Shown here: positions 27,425 through 35,189 of the stretch, piece after piece | Layout: each line of letters starts with the position of its first letter | How positions within the stretch are numbered: position 1 is the first letter of the stretch | Assembly (NCBI GenBank): GCA_030593165.1 | Contig: JAUVHR010000004.1 | Coordinates: forward strand, 1 to 35,189 | DNA: 35,189 nucleotides | DNA from: Candidatus Thorarchaeota archaeon | GTDB lineage: Archaea > Asgardarchaeota > Thorarchaeia > Thorarchaeales > Thorarchaeaceae | Reading direction: 5' to 3' | Program-made: the position numbers and the translations under genes | Notes under the pieces: generated by a model | The model's input: only the letters and a program-made list of their open reading frames with translations | Database searches by the model: none | Told to the model about the DNA's origin: nothing

Positions 27425-28564
27425 TCATACAGAATCAATTATGGTTACCTTATCTCCAGGGAATAAAATGAGGTCTTGGTTAGTAGTGGGGTAGTCAAAA
27501 TACGTAATTCGAACACTTGCGGAATCTTTGAAATCAAGGCCCATTAGATCTAATTGTAGAAACTCCTCGACTGTTTTTGGATTACTTGCCTGATATAATC
27601 TCAGGTCCCTAATAACATCACCAAACCTAACCTGTTGAATTGTTCGAACAAATGTAATTCCTCTTGGTTCTGTATGAGATGCAAAGCTTGCATCTAGTGG
27701 AATGAATAATTCTTTTCCATCCAAATTTCGAATGGGATTATCCATACCGTTAATCTCAATGCTCCCATCCTCAATTACCTGCAATGCTTCTAGAAGAAAC
27801 TCAGTTTTATATCCTGATTCATGTAACTTTACACTGAATTTTCTTACTGCATTAAAATCCTTATTATAAAGAAGCATCCTGAGCTTAAGTGTCAGTACTG
27901 CAATATTGTCAGAATGTTTCTTTAGCAGTTTATCGATTTTTTTCTTTGCTGTTTTCATTGATTTCTTTTCACGATAATATGGATAGGATAGAAGACATCT
28001 GACTGTGAATATTTCTGCATCGAGTGGGTCCTGTGCTATTCTAGCTGCCTCATCGAATAGACTTGCAGCTAACGGTATTTGACCGCTATCTAAGAGTAAT
28101 TTTCCTTTTGTCATAAGCGAATCATATTTGCCTAGCTCAAAATTATTTTTCTTAGCGAACGTAATATATTCGAAACCGTTTCGAAGCAGTCCGGCAATAT
28201 TCTTCCATGAAGCTTTTGAAGCAAAATGATCCATCATAATTACATGCCGATATACCCATATAGCAGCACCATGGTTCTTGGTTTTTACTAATAAAACTCC
28301 TAGATCATTCCAAGTCACTGCTGCATAACCTTGATCGGGATTAATCCTGAGTGATTGCATGAAGTGAGATATTGCAGCATCAATGTCATCTTTTTGAATA
28401 GATATATGCCCTTTTGTATACAAAACCATTGCATGCTCTATTGAGGTCAATTTTGCTTTTCTTGAGTCAATTTGTTGCAATATCTGTTCTGCTTGATCTG
28501 TTTCATTCGCCTGTATTAGTTTGAGAGCCATTAGACATAGCAACTTGGGATCTTCATTGTTCAT
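27425..28564 (-). CDS. TPR-repeat-like protein
   Basis: Helical repeats: MVLYTKGHISIQKDDIDAAISHFMQSLRINPD; YDSLMTKGKLLLDSGQIPLAASLFDEAARIAQDP. Confidence 0.75.
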   Translation of the reverse strand: MNNEDPKLLCLMALKLIQANETDQAEQILQQIDSRKAKLTSIEHAMVLYTKGHISIQKDDIDAAISHFMQSLRINPDQGYAAVTWNDLGVLLVKTKNHGAAIWVYRHVIMMDHFASKASWKNIAGLLRNGFEYITFAKKNNFELGKYDSLMTKGKLLLDSGQIPLAASLFDEAARIAQDPLDAEIFTVRCLLSYPYYREKKSMKTAKKKIDKLLKKHSDNIAVLTLKLRMLLYNKDFNAVRKFSVKLHESGYKTEFLLEALQVIEDGSIEINGMDNPIRNLDGKELFIPLDASFASHTEPRGITFVRTIQQVRFGDVIRDLRLYQASNPKTVEEFLQLDLMGLDFKDSASVRITYFDYPTTNQDLILFPGDKVTIIDSV

Positions 28565-28640
28565 AGTATGGACGCTCGGAAGAGTGTTTAGAATCGTATC
28601 ACTGAAATCTGCAAATCTCCCTGAATATATACCCTCCCGT

Positions 28641-28673
28641 GGGATATAATGTCTGGATGGAAAAGGGTTGATG
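28641..28673 (+). pseudogene. GNAT 3'-end remnant, copy 2
   Basis: gggatataatgtctggatggaaaagggttga = GYNVWMEKG*, 25/27 nt identity to the end of the GNAT gene at about 27170-27196. Confidence 0.85.
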
Positions 28674-28683
28674 TGAATTTGTC

Positions 28684-30981
28684 TTATTCTTCATCGTTTT
28701 CGATTTCTTTTCGAAGTTGATGAATCAAAGTCTGCTCGATATACTTAGGGTCTGCAAGCCGTATCATCCGTTTCCGATTCTTTAGGAACTGTTGAGTAGT
28801 TGTAAGGAATGCTATGATGATGCTTGGTATAAGTACTCCAAAAGAGAACCCTCCCAGAAACGGGATGATCACAGATGAGTCCGAGTCATCTGCAGGAGTA
28901 ATTGATGTAGGAACTGGAGCTATCTTCGTAGGCTCAAGAATCCAAAACCCAAAGGCACCTGCCGCTCGATAGATACATCCTGTTACAGAATCAATAATCA
29001 GATCCCCAGGTTCACTATCCTCCATATCATGATTTTCATATTCGTATATCAAGGTTGGAGCCATTATGGAACTAACCTTGTAAAGACCACCTCTCTCATC
29101 GATATCAAACAATGTTACATGTGTGGAATTAGCAGCACATAGAATGTCTTCATGCACATCAAACACATCTGCTTGAAAAGACGTAGCTGATAGGTATTCA
29201 AGCGACACCGGTTCGAATGGACTTGTATGAATCTTATAGAAGTAGAAGCCAGCTCCAGCGAGAATGATTACGAGGTCATTGACAACCCTCATCATTTGGC
29301 ATTCACTTGGGAAATCGACTTGGATTGTTGAGTTGTCTAGAGTTTCTAAATTGATAACAAAGAAACTATCGGCAGAACAAGCGTAGTAGATGCCATCCGC
29401 TATATCGCGTAGGATGTACCATCTATCTATACTGAGCAATCCTGTCCTCTCAATTTGCATGCCTGTCCAATTTACACTCCATCGGTATAATGTCATACGA
29501 GAAGAACCAGACCAAAACAGACCGTAAAGAGAGTTATTGTATCCAATCATCTCAAACGATGGGTGGCGATAATGGTCCAGGGTTGATTGATATGCTACCA
29601 TCCGGGGAGAGTCCATATAGATGGGTTCTGTTCGATTCGAGTAAAACACCTTTCCATTGAGTTGAATTAGATTCTTGAAATCGCCAATCACAGGGGGAAA
29701 TGCCTTGTGTACAACTGGATATCCCCAGGTCCTTTTGGCTGGTGGGACATTGAATCCAAAAGCAGGCCAAACAATCGAGTCTTCAACATCATGAGCCACA
29801 GCTACATCAGTCACATAGCCCTCATAGTGAATCCTAGACACCAAAGCAGGTTCAACGTCGTCTATACTCCACCAGTCAATATAGTTGCAGCCAATATCCA
29901 CGAACCCTTCAACACTATAGGAAATTCTACGAGTACTTTCTACAACTCGCTGAAACTCAGGTGTGTCGAAACGCCCAATGAAAGTTATGTTATTGGAATC
30001 AGAAACTTGGAGAGCGATAAATCCTGAATATGGATGAGGACTTGTAAGCGACCATGTTCGCAGGTATAGGATTTCCCTGCCCCATGCGACTGTGCTGCCT
30101 CCAAGGTCATAAAACGACTTTAGAATTCGAAATGATCCATCGGTCTTGATTGTGGAAACATCGCCAATCAGAAGGTCCGGCTCAAACCAATCATTCCACC
30201 CCCACCATGCAATCAGATTCCCTTTCAACTCCATCCATCGTGGAAAATACCACGAGAAGATATAGCTTGACACAGGGGGTTCGTCCGTCTCGCTTCTATT
30301 CCAGAACACCCTCTGGTGAAGCCCGGACGTGATGATACAAGACATGTCAATCGAAAAAACGGTACATTCCATTGTCAGGTCCAAAGTGATATTGGTTGAG
30401 TTAATCTCGAACAACTGCAAACGTTCTTCTTGGACATCCCATGCTCCTATGAAGTCATCTCCAAACTCTACCTTTTCCCATTCTCCATGTTGAATCATAT
30501 CTAGAAATTCAATCTCACCTGATTCATGAATCCGGAGATATGCCAGTCCTTGCGGCAAGAGTGCCACTGCACCATATCCATCTTCTCTTACTTCGATTTC
30601 CTTTGTCAACGAAGGAAGTCGTAGTTTGCTGACTAAATGATATGATGAAGTTCGAACCTCAACAGAATCGAGAAGCAAAACAACAAGCCATTGTTTGTAG
30701 GGAACAGCATCTGATGGACACCCACCTGATTGGTTTGTTATTCTCAAGTCGGAGGATTGAAACTCATTTGTTCGGATGCCATCCTTGAAATCATGTAGCA
30801 TGCTATGAGTTGCGAGGATTGGAACAGGTCGACATGCTGAAACTAATAATGATGCCATTAGTACAACAGCGATGGACCTGATCAACAGAGTCACCTTGAG
30901 TAAGTACTCAGATAAGATAGATGACAGGGTTATGGTTGTTCTGTTGTGTTTGAATGCACAATGAGAATGCATGTCATGCAA
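28684..30981 (-). CDS. Large extracytoplasmic protein, probable beta-propeller-like ectodomain with C-terminal TM anchor
   Basis: N-terminal hydrophobic segment LIRSIAVVLMASLLVSAC; repeated beta/Trp-rich segments; C-terminal FLGGFSFGVLIPSIIIAFL followed by a basic tail. Confidence 0.7.
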   Translation of the reverse strand: MHDMHSHCAFKHNRTTITLSSILSEYLLKVTLLIRSIAVVLMASLLVSACRPVPILATHSMLHDFKDGIRTNEFQSSDLRITNQSGGCPSDAVPYKQWLVVLLLDSVEVRTSSYHLVSKLRLPSLTKEIEVREDGYGAVALLPQGLAYLRIHESGEIEFLDMIQHGEWEKVEFGDDFIGAWDVQEERLQLFEINSTNITLDLTMECTVFSIDMSCIITSGLHQRVFWNRSETDEPPVSSYIFSWYFPRWMELKGNLIAWWGWNDWFEPDLLIGDVSTIKTDGSFRILKSFYDLGGSTVAWGREILYLRTWSLTSPHPYSGFIALQVSDSNNITFIGRFDTPEFQRVVESTRRISYSVEGFVDIGCNYIDWWSIDDVEPALVSRIHYEGYVTDVAVAHDVEDSIVWPAFGFNVPPAKRTWGYPVVHKAFPPVIGDFKNLIQLNGKVFYSNRTEPIYMDSPRMVAYQSTLDHYRHPSFEMIGYNNSLYGLFWSGSSRMTLYRWSVNWTGMQIERTGLLSIDRWYILRDIADGIYYACSADSFFVINLETLDNSTIQVDFPSECQMMRVVNDLVIILAGAGFYFYKIHTSPFEPVSLEYLSATSFQADVFDVHEDILCAANSTHVTLFDIDERGGLYKVSSIMAPTLIYEYENHDMEDSEPGDLIIDSVTGCIYRAAGAFGFWILEPTKIAPVPTSITPADDSDSSVIIPFLGGFSFGVLIPSIIIAFLTTTQQFLKNRKRMIRLADPKYIEQTLIHQLRKEIENDEE

Positions 30982-30984
30982 TGA

Positions 30985-31010
30985 CAGGATGGAAAAGGGA
31001 TTAACCTAGG
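30985..31010 (+). repeat. GNAT 3'-end repeat, copy 3
   Basis: ggatggaaaagggatt is a 16-nt exact match to copy 1; frame reads RMEKGLT*. Confidence 0.7.
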
Positions 31011-31138
31011 TACATTTGCTCTTGCAACGGTATCATTTCGAAGAAACCTCGGCTATTGATTTGGTGCGTTTCGATTAGATTTCAGTTTCTGCATCCAGAT
31101 TTGAAGGAGCTCAAAAGGCTTGATCACGACAATATCAT

Positions 31139-32722
31139 GTGAAGATGTGGTTTCCGGAGATCAACGGTATCAAGATTGAGTCCTATGATATGCTTGAAGA
31201 GGTCATTAGACGTGATGCTTCGGAGTTCCTCTTGCGCTCAGATGCTCCAAGGCTGCTCGAGCTTGCGAAGTTACATCTCCGTCTGTTCTGCGAATATCAC
31301 GATAAGGAATTCATTCCCCGTGGAACAATTGCACGCCTGTCAAAGGAAACTGGAACCTCTCCCACCACTCTGAAGAGATGGCTCCTTCAGGGCGCTAGAC
31401 CCCGCATGTACTACTGGCTTGGTATGGCCCCAATTCACGAGAGGAAGGAGAAGGTAGATAGAATTCTGACTGGGCTGAATGGTGCAACCAATACAGAGGA
31501 AGTGAGGCGCCGATTTAGCAAGCTCTATTCCGGTGAAGAGAGGGTAGGTGCATCCACTCACAGTAAGAACCATGATTACACCGAGAAGTTCTTTCTCTTT
31601 CTGAAGGAATATCTGAGTGGAGGCATCATCAAGGATATTGCTCGGAAGCTAAAGGTCGGACATACTACTGCTTCAGAATGGCTTCGTGGATCACAGCTGC
31701 CTACTGAGGTCAAGTTCGCATCGTTGATCCCTGCTGAAACTCCTTCTGATGATTGGAAGTGGTTGCCTCTACGGCTGAACAGTCAGTTGAATATTCCAGA
31801 GGACTTCATTCAGGTGCCTGTGGAGGTTTCTTCGCCGGAGGATATTCTTGATGTTCTGAAGCAATTGGAATCCCTGACTACTCCAGAGATGGCTGAATAC
31901 GAGTCGCAGTTCGGAGATATATCCGACCCTATTGCATTCATGTACCTACTGGGACTCATCATTGCTGACGGGGGTTTCGTTTCTGATACTAGTTGGTCTT
32001 CACGAGTGAAACTATTCGCCAGCAAGAAGTACAACTGGAGCAAGACCCTTGGTGAGGCTTTCTGTTATGCAATGGGGAGAATCGGTATTTCAGCAGACCG
32101 GAAATCCGACTCAGTTCGTGTTAGACATGGTAGAACCCAAGTGTGCCGTGTTTGGTCTAGTGAAGCAAGCCCGTTGTTCATGTGGATGAAGAAGACAATG
32201 TTGGGATTAGATGCCAGCACGGTGAAGAAAGAGAATAAGATTCATGCAGATTGGATTCTACAGATGCCTCGTGAATGGAGAGTATCATTTATTCAGGGGC
32301 TTGCGGATGGGGATGGATACGCATCGTTCAGCACATCTACAGTAGCTATTGCAACAGCAACGAATCAAATACTTTTCAATAGAATTCTAACATCTCTTGA
32401 AATTCGATCCAGTATTGAATCCACCAAGGTTAGAATCCGAAGACATGCTGATATTATGCGAGCTAAGGAACTACCTTTTTTCAAACACGCTACTGGTAGA
32501 CAAGACAGATTGAACAATTTGAGCAAGATGATTAAACTGACTAAGACGAAACGAGGAAAGCTCACAACAGCAGATTTCAAACTCGTACTAGAATTATCCT
32601 CAAAGGGGTATTCACCAGGTCAGATTTCTGAAACACTATGGTATGAATACGGAATATCTCGTACAACTGCAAGTATTGAAGGAATTCTACGGCGGAGAAA
32701 GGAAGCAAATTCGTTTGTGTAG
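31139..32722 (+). CDS. Free-standing LAGLIDADG homing-endonuclease-like protein with N-terminal HTH regions
   Basis: Motifs FMYLLGLIIADGGFV and FIQGLADGDGYASF; HTH-like TIARLSKETGTSPTTLKRWL and DIARKLKVGHTTASEWLRG. Confidence 0.88.
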   Translation: MKMWFPEINGIKIESYDMLEEVIRRDASEFLLRSDAPRLLELAKLHLRLFCEYHDKEFIPRGTIARLSKETGTSPTTLKRWLLQGARPRMYYWLGMAPIHERKEKVDRILTGLNGATNTEEVRRRFSKLYSGEERVGASTHSKNHDYTEKFFLFLKEYLSGGIIKDIARKLKVGHTTASEWLRGSQLPTEVKFASLIPAETPSDDWKWLPLRLNSQLNIPEDFIQVPVEVSSPEDILDVLKQLESLTTPEMAEYESQFGDISDPIAFMYLLGLIIADGGFVSDTSWSSRVKLFASKKYNWSKTLGEAFCYAMGRIGISADRKSDSVRVRHGRTQVCRVWSSEASPLFMWMKKTMLGLDASTVKKENKIHADWILQMPREWRVSFIQGLADGDGYASFSTSTVAIATATNQILFNRILTSLEIRSSIESTKVRIRRHADIMRAKELPFFKHATGRQDRLNNLSKMIKLTKTKRGKLTTADFKLVLELSSKGYSPGQISETLWYEYGISRTTASIEGILRRRKEANSFV

Positions 32723-32753
32723 ATTCCTTGCTGTGTTTTCATTGTAGCAGTAA

Positions 32754-33254
32754 TCATACATCAGGAAGTTCGATTGTTTTCCACTTGACTCTCTTCTCAT
32801 CAACAGCTCTCTTGATTCTTCGTTGATCAGCAGTCAATCGTCCACCCCCAGTTTTAACATCTGCAATAATTATCGTAATATCTTCGGATGATTTGTTTTC
32901 TCTAACTTGAGTGTAACCATCGAATATTATGTAATCCACAGGAGCCCCTAGAAAACGAGCGTCTGCAGGATTGTAGGGAAATACATCTCCCTTTAACAAA
33001 CTGATAATCTGTTCTGTTATTTTGCCCTTCACTGTTGCACGTTGTTGATCCGCGATTTCCTTTCTCAGTTTCTTTTCTTTAACAGCCCATTCCTTCTCAT
33101 ATCTTTCTTTCATCATATTCTCTTGACTATCTAGAAGGTCCTGTTGCTTTTTCACCATCTCAGTCTGATGTTGAACTTTGAGATTCAATATGTAATACAC
33201 AATCAACGCAATACAAAATCCAATTCCTAAGCCAAGAATTAAGAACTCCCACAT
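32754..33254 (-). CDS. Membrane-anchored endonuclease related to Holliday junction resolvase (PD-(D/E)xK-like)
   Basis: N-terminal TM + coiled coil; FLGAPVDYIIFDGYTQ...ITIIIADVKTGGGRLTADQRRIKRAV. Confidence 0.8.
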   Translation of the reverse strand: MWEFLILGLGIGFCIALIVYYILNLKVQHQTEMVKKQQDLLDSQENMMKERYEKEWAVKEKKLRKEIADQQRATVKGKITEQIISLLKGDVFPYNPADARFLGAPVDYIIFDGYTQVRENKSSEDITIIIADVKTGGGRLTADQRRIKRAVDEKRVKWKTIELPDV

Positions 33255-33324
33255 CTTAAACGCAAACTCCCTTTCTTCAACTATTTCATTGCAATGTTAA
33301 TCAAGTGGAATAAGAAATATGAAT

Positions 33325-34461
33325 TCACCGTCTTCTATCATCCACGCTATTGAATCTTGTATCCAATTCTTTTCTAAGCTTGTGAATGAAACGTTTCTCA
33401 GAGCTACTTGGTTCATTATTCAGAACTATAATCCACTCGTCTCTAGGTTGGTTCTTACCAAAATAGCTGTAATCTACTAATTGTCCAAGCGCATCTCTGA
33501 TAGCTTTTCGACCTCGTCCTTTTTCCGATGTCTTGAGTTCGGCGATAAATTGCTTTGAGCCCTTCTGAAATATAAAATCAATATATTGAACCTCCATCCT
33601 AACATCCTCAAAGCCATGGATTTTCAACCACTTGAGAAAAGCGTTTGCTAATTTCTTATGGCCATCGTCGATAAAGCTAGAACCTTCACTGCTTTCTCTT
33701 GTATGTCCTGATGTATCAAACGGTTCAGTTCTGCCAAATGGTCCAGATTGTACCGGTTCGTCTGTTATTGAACGAATAACTGCTCTCTTCGCCCAATCAT
33801 AGAATTGTATTTTATGTTTTCGTGGTGTGTTAACATAGACAAAAATGGGGTATAACCATTCAAAGACAAGGATAATATTCTCAATCATGTCATGTGGATC
33901 AGTAGATAGAATTTCGGAATCATTTTCACTATAGAGGCCTAATGAAATCCAGACTTCCCCTGTTGTACTAATCATTTCTCTGCCTATTATCTGAATCGCT
34001 TCATCATCAAGCTGTTCAATATCGTATTCTTCTATTGTTTTGAAATAAGCCCCTTGGGGGTTGAGCTTGGTTAATGTCATTCTGATAATCTCAGGCTCGG
34101 TTATCATTAATTTGGCAAGATTATCACGGAATTTGCGAGTGTACGTGGGGATCCCAATCCCAATGTAAAGCCAACCATTTCCGATTTCCACTGATAATTG
34201 AGGGTTTTTTGTGTAACTTGGATTAGTCCTCAAAACGTATGAGAGCCATATACTTTGAACATCTTTTTTTCTCTTTGTAATTTTGGCAAGAGATATTTTG
34301 GGAACTAAATTCGAGTCGATTATTAGGATAAGTGGAGCTAAGGAATCACGTAGTCTGCCCATTTTTTCCCTTACTCGAATTCTTTCATGGTCATACTTTT
34401 TGGATTCCCGTTTTCTTTCCTCAAATGCTGCAAAGTCATCCTGTGAAAAACCGTCAAACAT
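33325..34461 (-). CDS. Protein with C-terminal PD-(D/E)xK nuclease-like domain
   Basis: HKKLANAFLKWLKIHGFEDVRMEVQYIDFIFQKGSKQFIAELKTS...ALGQLVDYSYFG...EWIIVLN fits D...ExK...Q...Y. Confidence 0.7.
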   Translation of the reverse strand: MFDGFSQDDFAAFEERKRESKKYDHERIRVREKMGRLRDSLAPLILIIDSNLVPKISLAKITKRKKDVQSIWLSYVLRTNPSYTKNPQLSVEIGNGWLYIGIGIPTYTRKFRDNLAKLMITEPEIIRMTLTKLNPQGAYFKTIEEYDIEQLDDEAIQIIGREMISTTGEVWISLGLYSENDSEILSTDPHDMIENIILVFEWLYPIFVYVNTPRKHKIQFYDWAKRAVIRSITDEPVQSGPFGRTEPFDTSGHTRESSEGSSFIDDGHKKLANAFLKWLKIHGFEDVRMEVQYIDFIFQKGSKQFIAELKTSEKGRGRKAIRDALGQLVDYSYFGKNQPRDEWIIVLNNEPSSSEKRFIHKLRKELDTRFNSVDDRRR

Positions 34462-34642
34462 TGGAAATTCCCCTTAGTTTCTAACTTGAAACCCTGAATT
34501 GTCATAGAGAAAGACAACAAAATAACGTTAACTCCTTCTCGTTAATGGAAGATACACTTAGTACCTTAGTTCTTCTAGCGGTACGATTAAAAGGAAAAGG
34601 TTTGACACCACACCGAGAACAACCCTAAAGGAGTTCTACAAT

Positions 34643-34825
34643 ATGCCGAAGACTGCTAAGAAGCGTCGGAAGAAGAAGGGTGAAGGACCGATGCCAAGCG
34701 GTGGAGCTGGGCTGATAAGATTCTTCGAGGACGAGACCCCAGGGGTCAAGGTCGGGCCGACGATGGTGATAGTCTTCACGGCGCTTCTAGTGATTGCGGT
34801 GGTTTTGGCACACATGTTTGCCTAG
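34643..34825 (+). CDS. Preprotein translocase Sec61-beta subunit
   Basis: KKGEGPMPSGGAGLIRFFEDETPGVKVGPTMVIVFTALLVIAVVLAHMF is typical archaeal Sec61-beta. Confidence 0.93.
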   Translation: MPKTAKKRRKKKGEGPMPSGGAGLIRFFEDETPGVKVGPTMVIVFTALLVIAVVLAHMFA

Positions 34826-34902
34826 GGGGAAGGCGTGTCGGGCCTCAAGGATTATAAAGAATCCAACTTCGGGAGTCATTGCTCAGGATTGGTGGTCATC
34901 AA

Positions 34903-35184
34903 ATGAAGATGAAGAGTACGATGAACAAATACTGTCCGAGGTGTCGAAAGCACACCGAACACCAAGTTAGTCTAGCCAAGGCTGGAAAGCGCAGGTCACG
35001 GTCAGAGGGTGAGCGTAGAATGGCCAGGAAGACTCGGGGTTACGGTTCATTCCCGAAGCCAATCCAAAAGCGATTCAGCAAGACTACAAAGAAGAGTGTA
35101 CCATTATACCGCTGTACAGAGTGCGATCATAAGTTTCATGGCAAAGGATTGCGCCTCAAGAAGCTGGAAATATCGAAGACCTAG
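34903..35184 (+). CDS. rpl44e: Ribosomal protein L44e
   Basis: YCPRCRKHTEHQV...RGYGSFPKPIQKRFSKTTKKSVPLYRCTECDHKF. Confidence 0.96.
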   Translation: MKMKSTMNKYCPRCRKHTEHQVSLAKAGKRRSRSEGERRMARKTRGYGSFPKPIQKRFSKTTKKSVPLYRCTECDHKFHGKGLRLKKLEISKT

Positions 35185-35189
35185 TAGAT

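Noticed and set aside
1-35189. CRISPR array
   Set aside because: No regularly spaced direct repeats seen by eye in the window
1-35189. IS element or transposase
   Set aside because: No DDE, HUH or serine recombinase protein recognised; inserted-looking regions lack identifiable transposases

Overview
This looks like an archaeal chromosomal segment, plausibly Asgard/Thorarchaeota-like (inferred from gene content only: translin, Taw1, Trm5, archaeal RibK, NOG1-type GTPase, Sec61-beta, L44e, a GRAM/PH-like protein). About 1-17.3 kb is dense housekeeping: a MutS-family ATPase, ProS, NadM, RtcA, NOG1, a proteasome beta-type subunit, radical SAM proteins, translin, RibK, Pcm, DUF371 and Trm5. From about 17.5 to 34.5 kb it is accessory-like: orphan ORFs, a small SPPY-motif methyltransferase, two LAGLIDADG-type proteins, two PD-(D/E)xK-like nucleases, and TPR and large extracytoplasmic proteins. 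Sec61-beta and L44e follow at the right edge. The most unusual locus is 21.62-23.87 kb. It holds a tRNA-Lys(CTT) gene with a 28-nt non-canonical intron in the anticodon stem, which can be folded by hand into a bulge-helix-bulge. Next to it is an antisense ORF with two degenerate LAGLIDADG motifs. Beyond that is an inverted, exact copy of the tRNA 5' half that keeps the same TATA-like promoter and spacing and ends at the splice junction. Other notable observations are a proteasome beta subunit with catalytic Thr1 apparently replaced by Ala (Asp17 and Lys33 retained), and three repeated GNAT 3'-end scars that bound two minus-strand genes. All calls are by eye; no database search was run.
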